DNA of 64,000 nucleotides from an uncultured Bacteroidota bacterium (GTDB lineage: Bacteria > Bacteroidota > Bacteroidia > B-17B0 > Aurantibacillaceae). A model generated the notes under the pieces. The model searched no databases. It had not been told where the DNA came from and saw only the letters and a list, made by a program, of their open reading frames with translations. The position numbers and the translations under genes were made by a program. The stretch covers positions 1 to 64,000 of the forward strand of contig CAILKE010000050.1 in NCBI GenBank assembly GCA_903834765.1, in the 5' to 3' direction. Below, piece after piece: positions 24,463-34,535 of the stretch (positions are counted from its first letter, which is position 1; every line of letters starts with the position of its first letter).

Positions 24463-26541
24463 ATCATCGATCGCTTTTTCTACCTTCTCCGCATTAGGCA
24501 ACATTGTTTTTTCTAAAATAGAATTTAAAGGAATAGCAGGTAAATTTTCAGAACCTATAACTCTTACTGGCGCATCTAATTTCCGAAAACAGTTTTCAGA
24601 AATACGAGCCGCTATACTTTGAGCGAAACCATTAAATACAGGCTCTTCTGTTAACACCATGCATTTTCCATGCTTACTGGCACTTGCAAAAATTAACGAT
24701 TCATCAACAGGCGCAATCGTTCTTAAATCAATAATCTCTATTTGCCCTTCAAATTTTTTAGCAGCACTCTTCGCCCAATATACACCCATACCATATGTAA
24801 TCACCGTTAAGGATTTACCTTTTGCTATATTTTCATCAGTTGCTTCTTGCACTATTCTACCCTTACCAAACGGAATTACATAATCCTCATCGGGCTCTAT
24901 TGTTTTTGCATCTTCAGTGCCTTTTATTTTACTCCAATATAAACCTTTATGTTCTAACATCACAACTGGATTTGGATCATAAAATGCCGATTTCATCAAG
25001 CCTTTTAAATCAGCACCAGTACTTGGATACGCAATTTTAATTCCTTTGATATTTGCTAATACACTTTCTACAGAACTTGAATGATAAGGTCCGCCGCTTC
25101 CGTATGCACCAATTGGCACTCGAATTATACAACTCACAGGCCACTTGCCATTACTTAAATAACACGAACGACTTACCTCTGTGAATAATTGATTTAAACC
25201 CGGCCATATATAATCGGCAAACTGAACCTCAACAATTGGTTTTAAACCAACAGCACTCATGCCAACCGTACTGCCTATAATAAATGCTTCTTGTATGGGT
25301 GTATTAAATACTCTGTTATCTCCAAAGGTTTGTGCCAATGTAGCAGCTTCTCTAAACACACCGCCTAAGCGCTTTCCAACGTCTTGTCCGTATAATAAAG
25401 CATGCGGATGTTTTTCCATAATTTCACGGATAGCAAATAACGCGCTATCCACCATAACAGTTTTGTCCTTACCACTTGGTGTTCTATTCCCTTTTTCTTC
25501 AGTAATAGGTGTTGGAGCAAAATCATGTAATAATAAATCTTCAGGATGCGGATCTTCTTCTAATATAGCTTTTTGATATTCTGACTCAACAAATATGACA
25601 GCTTCTTCTTCCATTTTTTTAATTTCAGAAGCATCAATACCAGCAATAATTAATTGATTACGCAAACGTGGCAATGGATCTCTTTTTGCAGACTCTTCTA
25701 AATCATCTCTATACCACTCTTTACGAACACCTGATGTGTGATGGTTTAACAAAGGCACCTTTGCATGCACTAACATTGGTCGGCGTTCTTTACGAATGAT
25801 TTCTAAACACTCATTGATGGTGTTATAAGACGTAATAAAATCAGTTCCATCAATCGTACGCGTCTCTAACCCTTTAAAGCCTTTTGCATAATCTGTAGCA
25901 TCTTGAGAACGAATTTCGCGAGCATGCGCCGAAATATCCCACTCATTATCTTGGACTAAATATAAAATTGGTAACTTCTTCAAAGTCGCCATTTGAAAAG
26001 CTTCAGATACTTCGCCTTCAGTAATACATGCATCACCTAAAGAACAAACCGCTACAGGATTTTTCCCATTAAAATCTTTTTGTAAATTATTTAATTCTAA
26101 ATACTGTAATCCCATAGCAATCCCAGTTGTAGGAATAGCTTGCATTCCTGTAGCACTTGATTGGTGAGGAATTTTTGGCATATCATCTCTGCGTAAACTA
26201 GGGTGCGCATAATACGTTCTGCCTCCAGAAAATGGATCTTTCCGTTTTGCTAATAATTGCAACATCAATTCAAATGGAGTGATACCAATACCTAACAACA
26301 TGCAATCGTCGCGGTAATAAGGACTAACAAAATCTTGTGGCAATAATTGTAAACTTAATGCTAACTGAATTGCTTCATGTCCGCGGGAAGTAGCATGCAC
26401 ATATTTTGCTGTTACCTCTTTATTAGCCTCATATAGCTCTGCCATAGATTTTGCATTACACATTAATGTGTATGCTTTTTTTAGCGTTTCAATAGGTATT
26501 TTTTCTTTCACTGAAGTCGATTCTAGAATTGTAGTGGCCAT
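24448..26541 (-). CDS. Fused 2-oxoacid dehydrogenase E1 (alpha-beta), branched-chain type
   Basis: A 697-residue protein with E1 alpha and E1 beta in one chain. The alpha half (1-345) carries the ThDP motif from GDACITEG (169-176) to QDN (197-199), then HTSGVRKEWYRDDLEESAKRDPL with the phosphorylation-loop-like segment. The beta half (about 360-697) has LYGQDVGKRLGGVFREA, VEVQFADYIWPGLNQL and EIIDLRTIAPVDE. Such fusions are typical of Bacteroidota and usually annotated as 2-oxoisovalerate or branched-chain oxoacid dehydrogenase E1, acting with lipoyl E2 and E3 encoded elsewhere. A PLP enzyme of the gamma-lyase/synthase family lies directly upstream, which may supply 2-oxobutyrate. Substrate range is inferred. 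Confidence 0.9.
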   Translation of the reverse strand: MATTILESTSVKEKIPIETLKKAYTLMCNAKSMAELYEANKEVTAKYVHATSRGHEAIQLALSLQLLPQDFVSPYYRDDCMLLGIGITPFELMLQLLAKRKDPFSGGRTYYAHPSLRRDDMPKIPHQSSATGMQAIPTTGIAMGLQYLELNNLQKDFNGKNPVAVCSLGDACITEGEVSEAFQMATLKKLPILYLVQDNEWDISAHAREIRSQDATDYAKGFKGLETRTIDGTDFITSYNTINECLEIIRKERRPMLVHAKVPLLNHHTSGVRKEWYRDDLEESAKRDPLPRLRNQLIIAGIDASEIKKMEEEAVIFVESEYQKAILEEDPHPEDLLLHDFAPTPITEEKGNRTPSGKDKTVMVDSALFAIREIMEKHPHALLYGQDVGKRLGGVFREAATLAQTFGDNRVFNTPIQEAFIIGSTVGMSAVGLKPIVEVQFADYIWPGLNQLFTEVSRSCYLSNGKWPVSCIIRVPIGAYGSGGPYHSSSVESVLANIKGIKIAYPSTGADLKGLMKSAFYDPNPVVMLEHKGLYWSKIKGTEDAKTIEPDEDYVIPFGKGRIVQEATDENIAKGKSLTVITYGMGVYWAKSAAKKFEGQIEIIDLRTIAPVDESLIFASASKHGKCMVLTEEPVFNGFAQSIAARISENCFRKLDAPVRVIGSENLPAIPLNSILEKTMLPNAEKVEKAIDDLLNY

Positions 26542-26593
26542 TTAGAAATGTATAAACTTAAAGTACTAAATATATAAAAATTACTCTATTCTA

Positions 26594-26628
26594 CATAATA
26601 AACATCCCTGAAAATGGGATGTTTATCT
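26594..26628 (-). terminator. Terminator-like hairpin after the PLP enzyme gene
   Basis: ATAAACATCCC and GGGATGTTTAT form an 11-bp stem with a short loop; the T tract is weak on the minus strand. Confidence 0.55.
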
Positions 26629-26654
26629 AATTTTTTAAATTTCTTTTTACCTAA

Positions 26655-27953
26655 TTACAACTCCAATCCAACATTTAAGGCTTCACTTAATATGGAAAAG
26701 CCCTCAACTCCAATTGATAAACGCACTAAAGAATTTGTTATACCACGAACACATCGGTCAGCTTCAGGTATTACAGAATGAGTCATACTTGCTGGATGCT
26801 CGATATAACTGATTACGGAACCTAAACTTACCGCTAATTCCATTGGTGTATCTGGGCGAGCAAAATAATTCATCAATTTGATACCAGCTTCAAAACCGCC
26901 TTTCACTTCGAAGGAAATCATTCCACCACCGTTACGCATTTGTTTTTTACAAAGTGCATAATGTGGATGACTCGGTAATCCTGGATACCATACCTTTTCA
27001 ATTTTAGGATGCTTTTCTAAAAACTCAGCCACTTGCAGCGCTGTTTTACATTGGTGCTCCATACGAACACCCATTTCTTGAATGGTTAAACTATTTAACC
27101 AACTATCAAATGGAGAAGGTGTTGGTCCGAAATCTTTATATACAGGATACACTTCCTTACTAAAAAATTCATAAGGCCCCATCGCAGCGCCAGCTATTGA
27201 AGTAGAATGACCACTCACATATTTTGTTAGTGAATGAATTACTACATCTGCTCCTAAACGAAAAGGCTGCTGCAAATAGGGTGAACAGAATGTGTTATCA
27301 ACTATTAACATTGCTTCATGCGCTTCAGTGTATTTTGATATAGCTTCAATATCACATAATTGTAATGTAGGGTTATCAGGCGTTTCAATTAATACTGCGC
27401 AAATATGAGGATGTGCATTTAAAGTATCTCTTATATTATCAGGATTAGTAGCATCAACAAAGTAGATATCTATACCAAATCGTTTTTGTAAAAAACGCAT
27501 CAATGAATCTGTGCAACCATATACATTGCCAACTATAATGCCATCGCCCGGTTGAACAAAGCCCATTATTACAGTGGATATAGCTGCCATACCAGATGCA
27601 AATACTAATGAAGCAATGGTTGGCGTTTTTTCATCTGATTGTAAAGCATTATCAATTATATGTTGACATTCTAATTGAAATAATACTTTTTCTAAATACT
27701 CCGTATTTGGATTACCTAATCGTGTATAGATACGAGCAAATGGTTTTTCGCCTGAGGGAGAATTTCCAATAAAACGCGAAGCACCATCAGCTACATCTTT
27801 AAATTTAAATGTTGATTTTTGATGAATATTAGGTAAACCTGTACCTGCGCAAATAGCATTAAACTTATCTGCATTTAATTGTTTTTCGGAAGCAATTGCG
27901 TATTTATGTTTACGATCCATCCACTCATTCCACCAGTAAAATCTACCTTTCAT
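26655..27953 (-). CDS. Cys/Met-metabolism PLP-dependent enzyme (gamma-lyase / gamma-synthase family)
   Basis: A 432-residue enzyme of the fold-type I Cys/Met family. Lys244 in HSLTKYVSGHS is the Schiff-base lysine, with Asp219 (IVDNTF) and Tyr145 (GNVYG) at the cofactor and YTRLGNPN (76-83) supplying the neighbouring subunit's phosphate contacts. SLGSVISYIEHPASMTHSVIP and VRLSIGVE end the C-terminal domain. An N-terminal extension of about 30 residues (MKGRFYWWNEWMDRKHKYAIA) is unusual for MetB or MegL. The family includes cystathionine gamma-synthase, cystathionine gamma-lyase and methionine gamma-lyase; sequence alone does not decide. It is upstream of the fused E1 gene on the same strand, with a hairpin between them. 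A -7 box lies at 27983-27990. Confidence 0.88.
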   Translation of the reverse strand: MKGRFYWWNEWMDRKHKYAIASEKQLNADKFNAICAGTGLPNIHQKSTFKFKDVADGASRFIGNSPSGEKPFARIYTRLGNPNTEYLEKVLFQLECQHIIDNALQSDEKTPTIASLVFASGMAAISTVIMGFVQPGDGIIVGNVYGCTDSLMRFLQKRFGIDIYFVDATNPDNIRDTLNAHPHICAVLIETPDNPTLQLCDIEAISKYTEAHEAMLIVDNTFCSPYLQQPFRLGADVVIHSLTKYVSGHSTSIAGAAMGPYEFFSKEVYPVYKDFGPTPSPFDSWLNSLTIQEMGVRMEHQCKTALQVAEFLEKHPKIEKVWYPGLPSHPHYALCKKQMRNGGGMISFEVKGGFEAGIKLMNYFARPDTPMELAVSLGSVISYIEHPASMTHSVIPEADRCVRGITNSLVRLSIGVEGFSILSEALNVGLEL

Positions 27954-27982
27954 ATTATGTTGTATTTATTAAACCTAAATTA

Positions 27983-27990
27983 CAAATGTA
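27983..27990 (-). promoter_or_regulatory. -7 promoter box of the PLP enzyme gene
   Basis: Reads TACATTTG on the minus strand, an exact TAnnTTTG match, 29 nt upstream of the ATG. Confidence 0.6.
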
Positions 27991-28062
27991 CGTTATATCC
28001 TTAAATCGAAAGCGATTTTTATTACCAATTGATAAATAGCTTATGCGCTTTATCTAATAATT

Positions 28063-28101
28063 ACAAAAAAGCTACTTAATTAAAATTAAGTAGCTTTTCA
28101 A
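28063..28101 (-). terminator. Rho-independent terminator of the giant T9SS gene
   Basis: AAAAGCTACTTAATT and AATTAAGTAGCTTTT make a perfect 15-bp stem with a T run on the minus strand, 15 nt past the stop. Confidence 0.82.
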
Positions 28102-28116
28102 TCAAATAATAATCGC

Positions 28117-31100
28117 TTATCTAAATAAATTCACCGTACCATTTTGCTCAATGACCTTATCATCATAACCAGTTGCTTTTAAAAAAAAGAAATAGATTCC
28201 GTCTGAAGCATTAGCGCCATTACTAATAATTCCATCCCATGCAGCTTTTGGTCCAGTAAAGTCATATAATTTTAATCCCCATCGATTAAAAATACTTAAG
28301 GTAATTTCTTTTACACCTTTGGCATTTATTGAAAACACATCGTTAATTCCATCTCCATTAGGAGTAAATACATTTGGAATAACTAAACTTAAACCATCCT
28401 CTACTACGATTGTAGTTGAATAGCTGGCAGAACAACTTCCTGAACTTGCCGATAATTCAATTGTATAAGTGCCTTCTGAAACATAAACAGTATTAGGATT
28501 TGTAACCGAAGACGTGCTTCCATTTCCTAAATTCCAAGAATATGACGTAGCTCCAACAGATTGATTAGTAAAATTAACTGATAACGGTGAAATTCCAGAA
28601 ATTGGATCTGCAGTAAATAAAGCAGTAATACTAGTTTGTATTATTGAAATTGTATTACTGTTTGTGCAACCAGTTGCTGGATCTGTAACAGTAACTATAT
28701 AATTACCTGCCATATCAATAGTTGGTGTACTCGTAGCACTTCCTGTTATCACTGCTCCGTTAGGGCCGGACCATGAATACGTCACATTTGTATTTGTAGA
28801 CGAGGCTGTAACTGTTGTACTAATCGATCCGCAAGGGAAATTACCTGTTGCGTTGCTTATTAAACTTGGTGTAATTGTGTTACCGGTTACGGTAAATTGC
28901 GTAATAGTAGAGCAATTACTTACAGCATCAGTAACCACAACATTATATACTCCTGCCGTAGTTGCAGTAAATGATGATGAAACGCCACCACCTGGGCTCC
29001 AACTATAAGTTACCAGTGTTCCTGAAGCTGTTGCATTTGCTGAATAAGTAACAGTTGAATTTGAACCGCAACCAATAGTTGAATTAGTTGATATGGGAAC
29101 TAATGTAACTGTTGGTGTATTAGTATTTGATATCACTGTGAATGAAGTTGGAGTTGCTATTGAAGATGCACATCCTGTTAATGTATTTGTTACAGACAAT
29201 GTGTAAATTCCAGCAGCTGTAAATGTTGCAGATGCTTGATTTATGGATGTTGCTAATCCTGTTCCTGGAGACCAAGTATAGGTTAAATCACTACTAGGCG
29301 TTACTGTTGGATTTACAATCACAGAAGTAGATGAACAGTTTATTACACCTGAATTTACTGAACTTGACAATGATATTACTGGCTCAGTAGTATTTGAAAC
29401 AACCGTCACAACATTACCACTATTGCTAGTAGCACAATTATTTACAGTATTGGTTACGACCAAACTATAACTGCCTGCTAAACTAAATGTTGGGTTTGCA
29501 GTTGTTTGTGTGCCTGAAACTATACCTGTAGTTGGGCTCCAATTATAAGATACAACTGAAGTGCTCGTGCTAACTGAAATGCTTGGTGTAGGATTAGAAC
29601 AAGTTATTGATGCTGTATTGGATGTTAATGTCACAGTAGGAATTGAAGCGTCAGGTATTACCTGAACAGTAGCTTGAGATAAAGCTGTACTGCAACCATT
29701 TACTGTATTTGTAACATTAACAGTGAAAATACCACTACCACTGGCAACTGGGTTAGCTATTGTTAAATTATCTAAGGCGCCTGATGAAGGTGCTGTCCAA
29801 CTATATGTTAATGATGATGATGATGCATTAGTAGTTAATACAACCGTAGGATTTGCACAAGTAGTTGTATAAGAACTAGGATTAATTGTAATTGTTGGGG
29901 CTGTATTATTTTGAGGAACGTTTACAGTATTTGTTCCTGAACAACCTGTTATTGTATTAGTAATAATTACTATATAATTTCCACCTAAATTTACTTCTGG
30001 GTTTGCAGTTAAAGATCCAGATATAATAGAGCCACCTGTCCAATTATATGCATATTGGCTTCCTGTTGGAGAAGCACTCAGCGTTTGAGTTGTTGATATG
30101 CAAGTTATAGAAGCAGCTGGAGCTATCGAAGCGGATACAGCCGTTGTATTTGTAGGAACAAAGGATGTAATAATAGATGCGCAACCATTAGATGTATTCG
30201 TAACAACACACGTATATGTTCCACCTGAATTTATATTTGTAGTTGCAGAGGATGCACTTGTTATTATTCCTGGACCTGACCAACTATAAGTGACTGGGCT
30301 TGCTGTTGTAGTTGCAGCAACTTGAACAGAAGTGTTTGAGCAGGTAATGGATCCTGAATTAGATGCCACAACTGAAGGTAATCCATTACTCGATACTACA
30401 ACTACGGAACCCGTATTTGAACATCCATTAACAGGATTAGTAACTGTTAATACAAAAGTTCCTGTAGCACAAGCCGTAGTTGTGAAAGTTGTGTTAGACC
30501 CACAAACACCAGCCCAACTTGGCGTGCATGTGCTAGGGTTTGAAGCTCCTGAAATTGAGACCGAAGGACTTGCACACGTAATTGTTTGTGTTGGAGATAC
30601 CGTTAGTGTAGGCGTCACTGTATTTTGAGTGACCGATGCTGTTACTGTTCCTACGCAACCATTAGCTGTATTAGTAGCTGTCAACACATAACTTCCAGGT
30701 AAATTAACACTCACATTTGCTAAATTAACAGGAGCAATTATTCCAGGGCCTGACCAGCCATATAACACGCCACTTGTAGGAGAGCCATTTAAGGTAACTG
30801 TTGTTGAAGCGCAAGTCAATTCAGGAGTTGAAGCTATAGCAGGCGTAATAGTTGTTGTATTTATAACTGGCGAAACCGTAGCTGTTTTCAAACAATTATT
30901 TGAATTATCAGTAACAGTAACCGTATAAACTCCTGCTCCTTGTGCACTAACCGTAGCGGCGTTAATACTTGACAAAATAGAGCTTCCTCCTGGAGCATTC
31001 CACGTATAAGTAACACCAGATATTGGTGATGAATTTAATAAAATGGTATTATTAGTGCACGTGATAACACTTGCCGTTGTAGCATTTGCATTTGGCAAAA

Positions 31101-34100
31101 CTGTATTTTGAGTAACAGCTACACTACCCGATGTTATACATCCATTGGAGTTACTAGTAACTGTGTAGTTGTATGTTCCAGGTTGATTAACAGTTGCAGA
31201 AGCAGTTGATGCGCCAGCTGTTACACTCGGCCCTGTCCATGTATAAGATACCGGCGTCGTAGTTGTTGTTGCTATCGCTTGAACAGTAGTTGTTGTGCAG
31301 TTTAAACTTCCACTAGGAGTAGATGAAACTAATGGAGTAGCAATATTCTGTGTTACATTTTGAGACCCTGTTGCAATGCAACCATTAGATGTATTAGTAA
31401 CCGTGTAATTAAATGTACCTGGCTGATTAACTGCTGCTGATGACGATGAGGATCCAGCGGTAATGCCTGTCCCTGACCAAGCATACGAAACAGGTGTGGT
31501 TGTAGTTGTTGCGCTTACATTTACCGATGTTAATATACAATTCAATACTGCTGAAACTGTTGGTGTAACCGTTGGAGCCACTGTATTTTGAGTAACAGAA
31601 ACGTTACCTAATGTAACACAACCATTAGAAGTATTAGTAACTGTGTAATTGTATGTGCCTGGTTGATTTACTGAAATTGTACTAATACTGGTTGAAGATG
31701 TAATTCCAAGTCCACTCCAATTATAAGTTACTGGTGTTGTAGTTGAAGAAGCGCTTGCATTCACAGAAGTTAATGTGCAATTCAACGCTGCTGAAACATT
31801 TGAAGAAACCGTTGGTGAAATTGTATTTTGAGTTACAGTAACATTCCCAGTAGTTTTACATCCATTGGATGTGTTAGTTAAGGTATAACTATATGTTCCA
31901 GGCTGATTAACTGTAGCTGAGGCAGAAGATATACCTGCTGTAATACCTGGTCCTGACCAACTATAGGAAACTGGCGACGTTGTTGTTGAAGCAATTGTTT
32001 GAACGGAAGTGGTAGAACAAGTTAATGAAGATGTTACAGAGCCAACAACAGAAGGTAAACCACTGCTTTGGGTTACAGCTTGTGAACCTGTTGCAATACA
32101 ACCATTAGATGTATTAGTAACCGTGTAATTAAATGTACCAGGTTGATTAACAGTTGCTACCGAGGATGACGACCCAGCCGTAATACCTGTACCCGCCCAA
32201 TTATAAGAAACTGGCGTAGTTGTGGTTGTTGCACTTACATTTACAGACGCTAATGTACAATTCAACACTGCTGAAACAGTTGAAGTTACTATTGGGGCTA
32301 AAGTATTTTGAGTTACTGAAACACTACCCGATGAATTACAGCCATTTCCTGAATTTGTAACCGTATAATTATATGTCCCGGGTTGATTAATTGTTATTGT
32401 ACTTATATTAGTAGCTGACGTTATTCCTGCCCCGCTCCAATTATAAGCCACTGGCGTTGAAGTTGTCGTTGCACTCGCATTCACAGAAGTTAATGTGCAA
32501 TTCAACACTGCCGAAACATTAGAGGCAACTATTGGCGCAACAGTGTTTTGGGTAACCGCTACACTACCAGATGTTTTACAACCATTAGCGGTATTTGTTA
32601 CAGTATAATTATAGGTTCCAGGCTGATTGACAGTTGCTGTCCCAGATGTTGCACCTGACGTTATACTTGGTCCGGTCCATGCGTATGTAACAGGCGTGGC
32701 CGATGTTGTAGCACTTGCATTAACTGAAGAAAGGGTACAATTTAAAACGGCAGAAACTGCCGAAGAAACCGCTGGTGTAGTCGTATTTTGAGAAATTACT
32801 ACCGTAGAAATTGTTGAAGTACATCCGGAAGTAGATGTTACAATTAAACTATACGTTCCAGGTAAAGTTACTGAAGGTGTTGCTGATGTTGCTCCTGAAG
32901 AAATACCAGAGCTTGGTCCAGTCCAAGAATAAGTTCCTCCACCAGATCCTGCTAACGTAGTAGTTGTGTTAGCACATGTAATTGTGCCTGAAGCTCCTGC
33001 ATTCGCAATGGGTTTTGGATTAATGGTAATAGTAAAGTTTTTAGGCGTTCCTATACAACCAGATTGAGTTGGAGTAACCGTAAAATTACCTATAGTTGGA
33101 ACTGCAACATTTGGAGCAGTATAAGATGCAATATTGACAGTTCCATTAGCAGCAACTCCAATAGATGTATTACTATTAATCCATGTGTATGCACAACCAG
33201 CAGGTGTTGTTGTAAAATTACTTGCATTAACAGTAGCTCCAGAACACACCGTTTGACTTGCAATGGCACTTACAACAGGTACAGCCGGAACAGAAAAAGT
33301 ATAAGTACCATGAACAGGAGTACAACCTGATGGACCTACAAAAGTATAAGTGACCGTGTATGTTTGTCCACCTGGCAAAAACGAAGGATCAACATATAAT
33401 AAGCCCCAATTTAAATCAACAATTCCAACAGACCCTGTTGCTGGTGAAATGGCAAACGAACCAGTACCAACACTAGTATTTGCTGGAGATGTTAAAGTAA
33501 AACAATTAGCTGCAGACCCAGTCCAAACTGTAGGACCTGCAATTACTGCATTACTCCAACAATTTTTTAAGGTAACAGTTGATGTTCCTATAGCTCCTGA
33601 ACCATTACAAAATGAAAAATCATGCTGTTGTGCTGGGTCAACTTGGCAATAATAAGTAGAAAAATTATTTCCTGGGGTAGCAAAAGTGCCACCAACAGAT
33701 GCAGCACATGTTGGACAATTAGTTGCCCATGCCTGAACTCCTCCTTCATATGCCTTAACAGTACCGTTCGTATTTAGATTCGATGTAAATGGTTCATAAG
33801 TAACTTTAATGCAAGGAGTTAAAATGTCGTGATTAGGATCGTTTAAAGGCAAATTAGGTGGCTGAATAACAAATGGATTAGTACATGAAACAGTTGATCC
33901 ATTTGGAATGTTTACACCTGTTGCATCGACCGTCCCAACTAACGTAAAATTATCAAGTGGGCAAGTAATTGAACAATCTGTAGATGGTCCACTAGTTTGG
34001 GTAATAGCAATATACCCAGCAGTTCCTGGGGGAAAGGTAACACCCGTATAATTTGTAATCATAATGATATAATACAACCCAGCACCAGGCGAATTTATAG

Positions 34101-34506
34101 ATAGTGTTTCAGTAGATGCCGCACTAAAACTACAACCTACAGTGTTTGTGCCCAAGCTGCCACAATTTCCAGTTTGTGAGACAAAAGGCCCCCATGCAAT
34201 ATAATCCACATCTAAACCACCACCAGTGCCATTGGCATTAACCGTTTGACTTAAACTAAATGTCATCACGCCTGGTGCGGAAGTTTTTAAATAAAACCAC
34301 GAAGGATCTGGCTCTGAGCCTAAACAACCGTAATTTGGACCTGTTTGGGCAACACTTCCATTATGAACATTTGGGTAAACAAATGGAGTTCCAACTCCAG
34401 TACAAAATGGAGTAGCCTGAAGACAAGTATTGCCTTGAGCACATAATTGATAATTATTTATTAGAACAGAAACAAATAAAATAATTTTAAATAGTTGTTT
34501 AATCAT
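28117..34506 (-). CDS. Giant T9SS type B surface protein with tandem Ig/PKD-like repeats
   Basis: A 2129-residue secreted protein. It has a signal peptide ending near QLCAQG (residue 26) and an N-terminal region to about 430 without repeats, including a putative ligand domain with NTCLQATPFCTG and many cysteines. Then come about 18 Ig/PKD-like units of 75-85 residues (each with NGC near its end and VTQNT at the junction). Near the C-terminus is a PKD domain (FTNQSVGATSYSWNLGNG). The type B sorting domain (about 2040-2129) has VIPNVFTPNGDGINDVF, IFNRWGLKLYDF and DGIYFFFLKATG. This CHU_C-type domain directs T9SS secretion and surface retention. Seven units (577-1136) are in exact 80-residue register. 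Filamentous adhesin or gliding adhesin are plausible roles. A small secreted protein gene lies 29 nt upstream. Confidence 0.92.
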   Translation of the reverse strand: MIKQLFKIILFVSVLINNYQLCAQGNTCLQATPFCTGVGTPFVYPNVHNGSVAQTGPNYGCLGSEPDPSWFYLKTSAPGVMTFSLSQTVNANGTGGGLDVDYIAWGPFVSQTGNCGSLGTNTVGCSFSAASTETLSINSPGAGLYYIIMITNYTGVTFPPGTAGYIAITQTSGPSTDCSITCPLDNFTLVGTVDATGVNIPNGSTVSCTNPFVIQPPNLPLNDPNHDILTPCIKVTYEPFTSNLNTNGTVKAYEGGVQAWATNCPTCAASVGGTFATPGNNFSTYYCQVDPAQQHDFSFCNGSGAIGTSTVTLKNCWSNAVIAGPTVWTGSAANCFTLTSPANTSVGTGSFAISPATGSVGIVDLNWGLLYVDPSFLPGGQTYTVTYTFVGPSGCTPVHGTYTFSVPAVPVVSAIASQTVCSGATVNASNFTTTPAGCAYTWINSNTSIGVAANGTVNIASYTAPNVAVPTIGNFTVTPTQSGCIGTPKNFTITINPKPIANAGASGTITCANTTTTLAGSGGGTYSWTGPSSGISSGATSATPSVTLPGTYSLIVTSTSGCTSTISTVVISQNTTTPAVSSAVSAVLNCTLSSVNASATTSATPVTYAWTGPSITSGATSGTATVNQPGTYNYTVTNTANGCKTSGSVAVTQNTVAPIVASNVSAVLNCTLTSVNASATTTSTPVAYNWSGAGITSATNISTITINQPGTYNYTVTNSGNGCNSSGSVSVTQNTLAPIVTSTVSAVLNCTLASVNVSATTTTTPVSYNWAGTGITAGSSSSVATVNQPGTFNYTVTNTSNGCIATGSQAVTQSSGLPSVVGSVTSSLTCSTTSVQTIASTTTSPVSYSWSGPGITAGISSASATVNQPGTYSYTLTNTSNGCKTTGNVTVTQNTISPTVSSNVSAALNCTLTSVNASASSTTTPVTYNWSGLGITSSTSISTISVNQPGTYNYTVTNTSNGCVTLGNVSVTQNTVAPTVTPTVSAVLNCILTSVNVSATTTTTPVSYAWSGTGITAGSSSSSAAVNQPGTFNYTVTNTSNGCIATGSQNVTQNIATPLVSSTPSGSLNCTTTTVQAIATTTTTPVSYTWTGPSVTAGASTASATVNQPGTYNYTVTSNSNGCITSGSVAVTQNTVLPNANATTASVITCTNNTILLNSSPISGVTYTWNAPGGSSILSSINAATVSAQGAGVYTVTVTDNSNNCLKTATVSPVINTTTITPAIASTPELTCASTTVTLNGSPTSGVLYGWSGPGIIAPVNLANVSVNLPGSYVLTATNTANGCVGTVTASVTQNTVTPTLTVSPTQTITCASPSVSISGASNPSTCTPSWAGVCGSNTTFTTTACATGTFVLTVTNPVNGCSNTGSVVVVSSNGLPSVVASNSGSITCSNTSVQVAATTTASPVTYSWSGPGIITSASSATTNINSGGTYTCVVTNTSNGCASIITSFVPTNTTAVSASIAPAASITCISTTQTLSASPTGSQYAYNWTGGSIISGSLTANPEVNLGGNYIVIITNTITGCSGTNTVNVPQNNTAPTITINPSSYTTTCANPTVVLTTNASSSSLTYSWTAPSSGALDNLTIANPVASGSGIFTVNVTNTVNGCSTALSQATVQVIPDASIPTVTLTSNTASITCSNPTPSISVSTSTSVVSYNWSPTTGIVSGTQTTANPTFSLAGSYSLVVTNTVNNCATSNSGNVVTVVSNTTEPVISLSSSVNSGVINCSSTSVIVNPTVTPSSDLTYTWSPGTGLATSINQASATFTAAGIYTLSVTNTLTGCASSIATPTSFTVISNTNTPTVTLVPISTNSTIGCGSNSTVTYSANATASGTLVTYSWSPGGGVSSSFTATTAGVYNVVVTDAVSNCSTITQFTVTGNTITPSLISNATGNFPCGSISTTVTASSTNTNVTYSWSGPNGAVITGSATSTPTIDMAGNYIVTVTDPATGCTNSNTISIIQTSITALFTADPISGISPLSVNFTNQSVGATSYSWNLGNGSTSSVTNPNTVYVSEGTYTIELSASSGSCSASYSTTIVVEDGLSLVIPNVFTPNGDGINDVFSINAKGVKEITLSIFNRWGLKLYDFTGPKAAWDGIISNGANASDGIYFFFLKATGYDDKVIEQNGTVNLFR
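31099..32778 (-). repeat. Seven tandem 240-bp coding repeats
   Basis: Seven units of exactly 240 bp (80 residues) without indels: 32539-32778, 32299-32538, 32059-32298, 31819-32058, 31579-31818, 31339-31578 and 31099-31338 in coding order. Units 2, 3 and 4 resemble units 5, 6 and 7 respectively more than their neighbours, which shows a 720-bp higher-order duplication. Confidence 0.88.
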
Positions 34507-34535
34507 TTTTTAATTTTTTAGAAAGTTATAGTTTT

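Noticed and set aside
30098-30628. Plus-strand frames of 63 and 98 residues inside the giant T9SS gene
   Set aside because: They arise from the repetitive Ser/Thr/Val codon pattern of the minus-strand gene; no start signals.
28117-34506. CRISPR-like or satellite array in the repeat region
   Set aside because: The regular 240-bp spacing is coding: all units are in one frame with Ig/PKD-like residues, and there are no short identical repeats with unique spacers.
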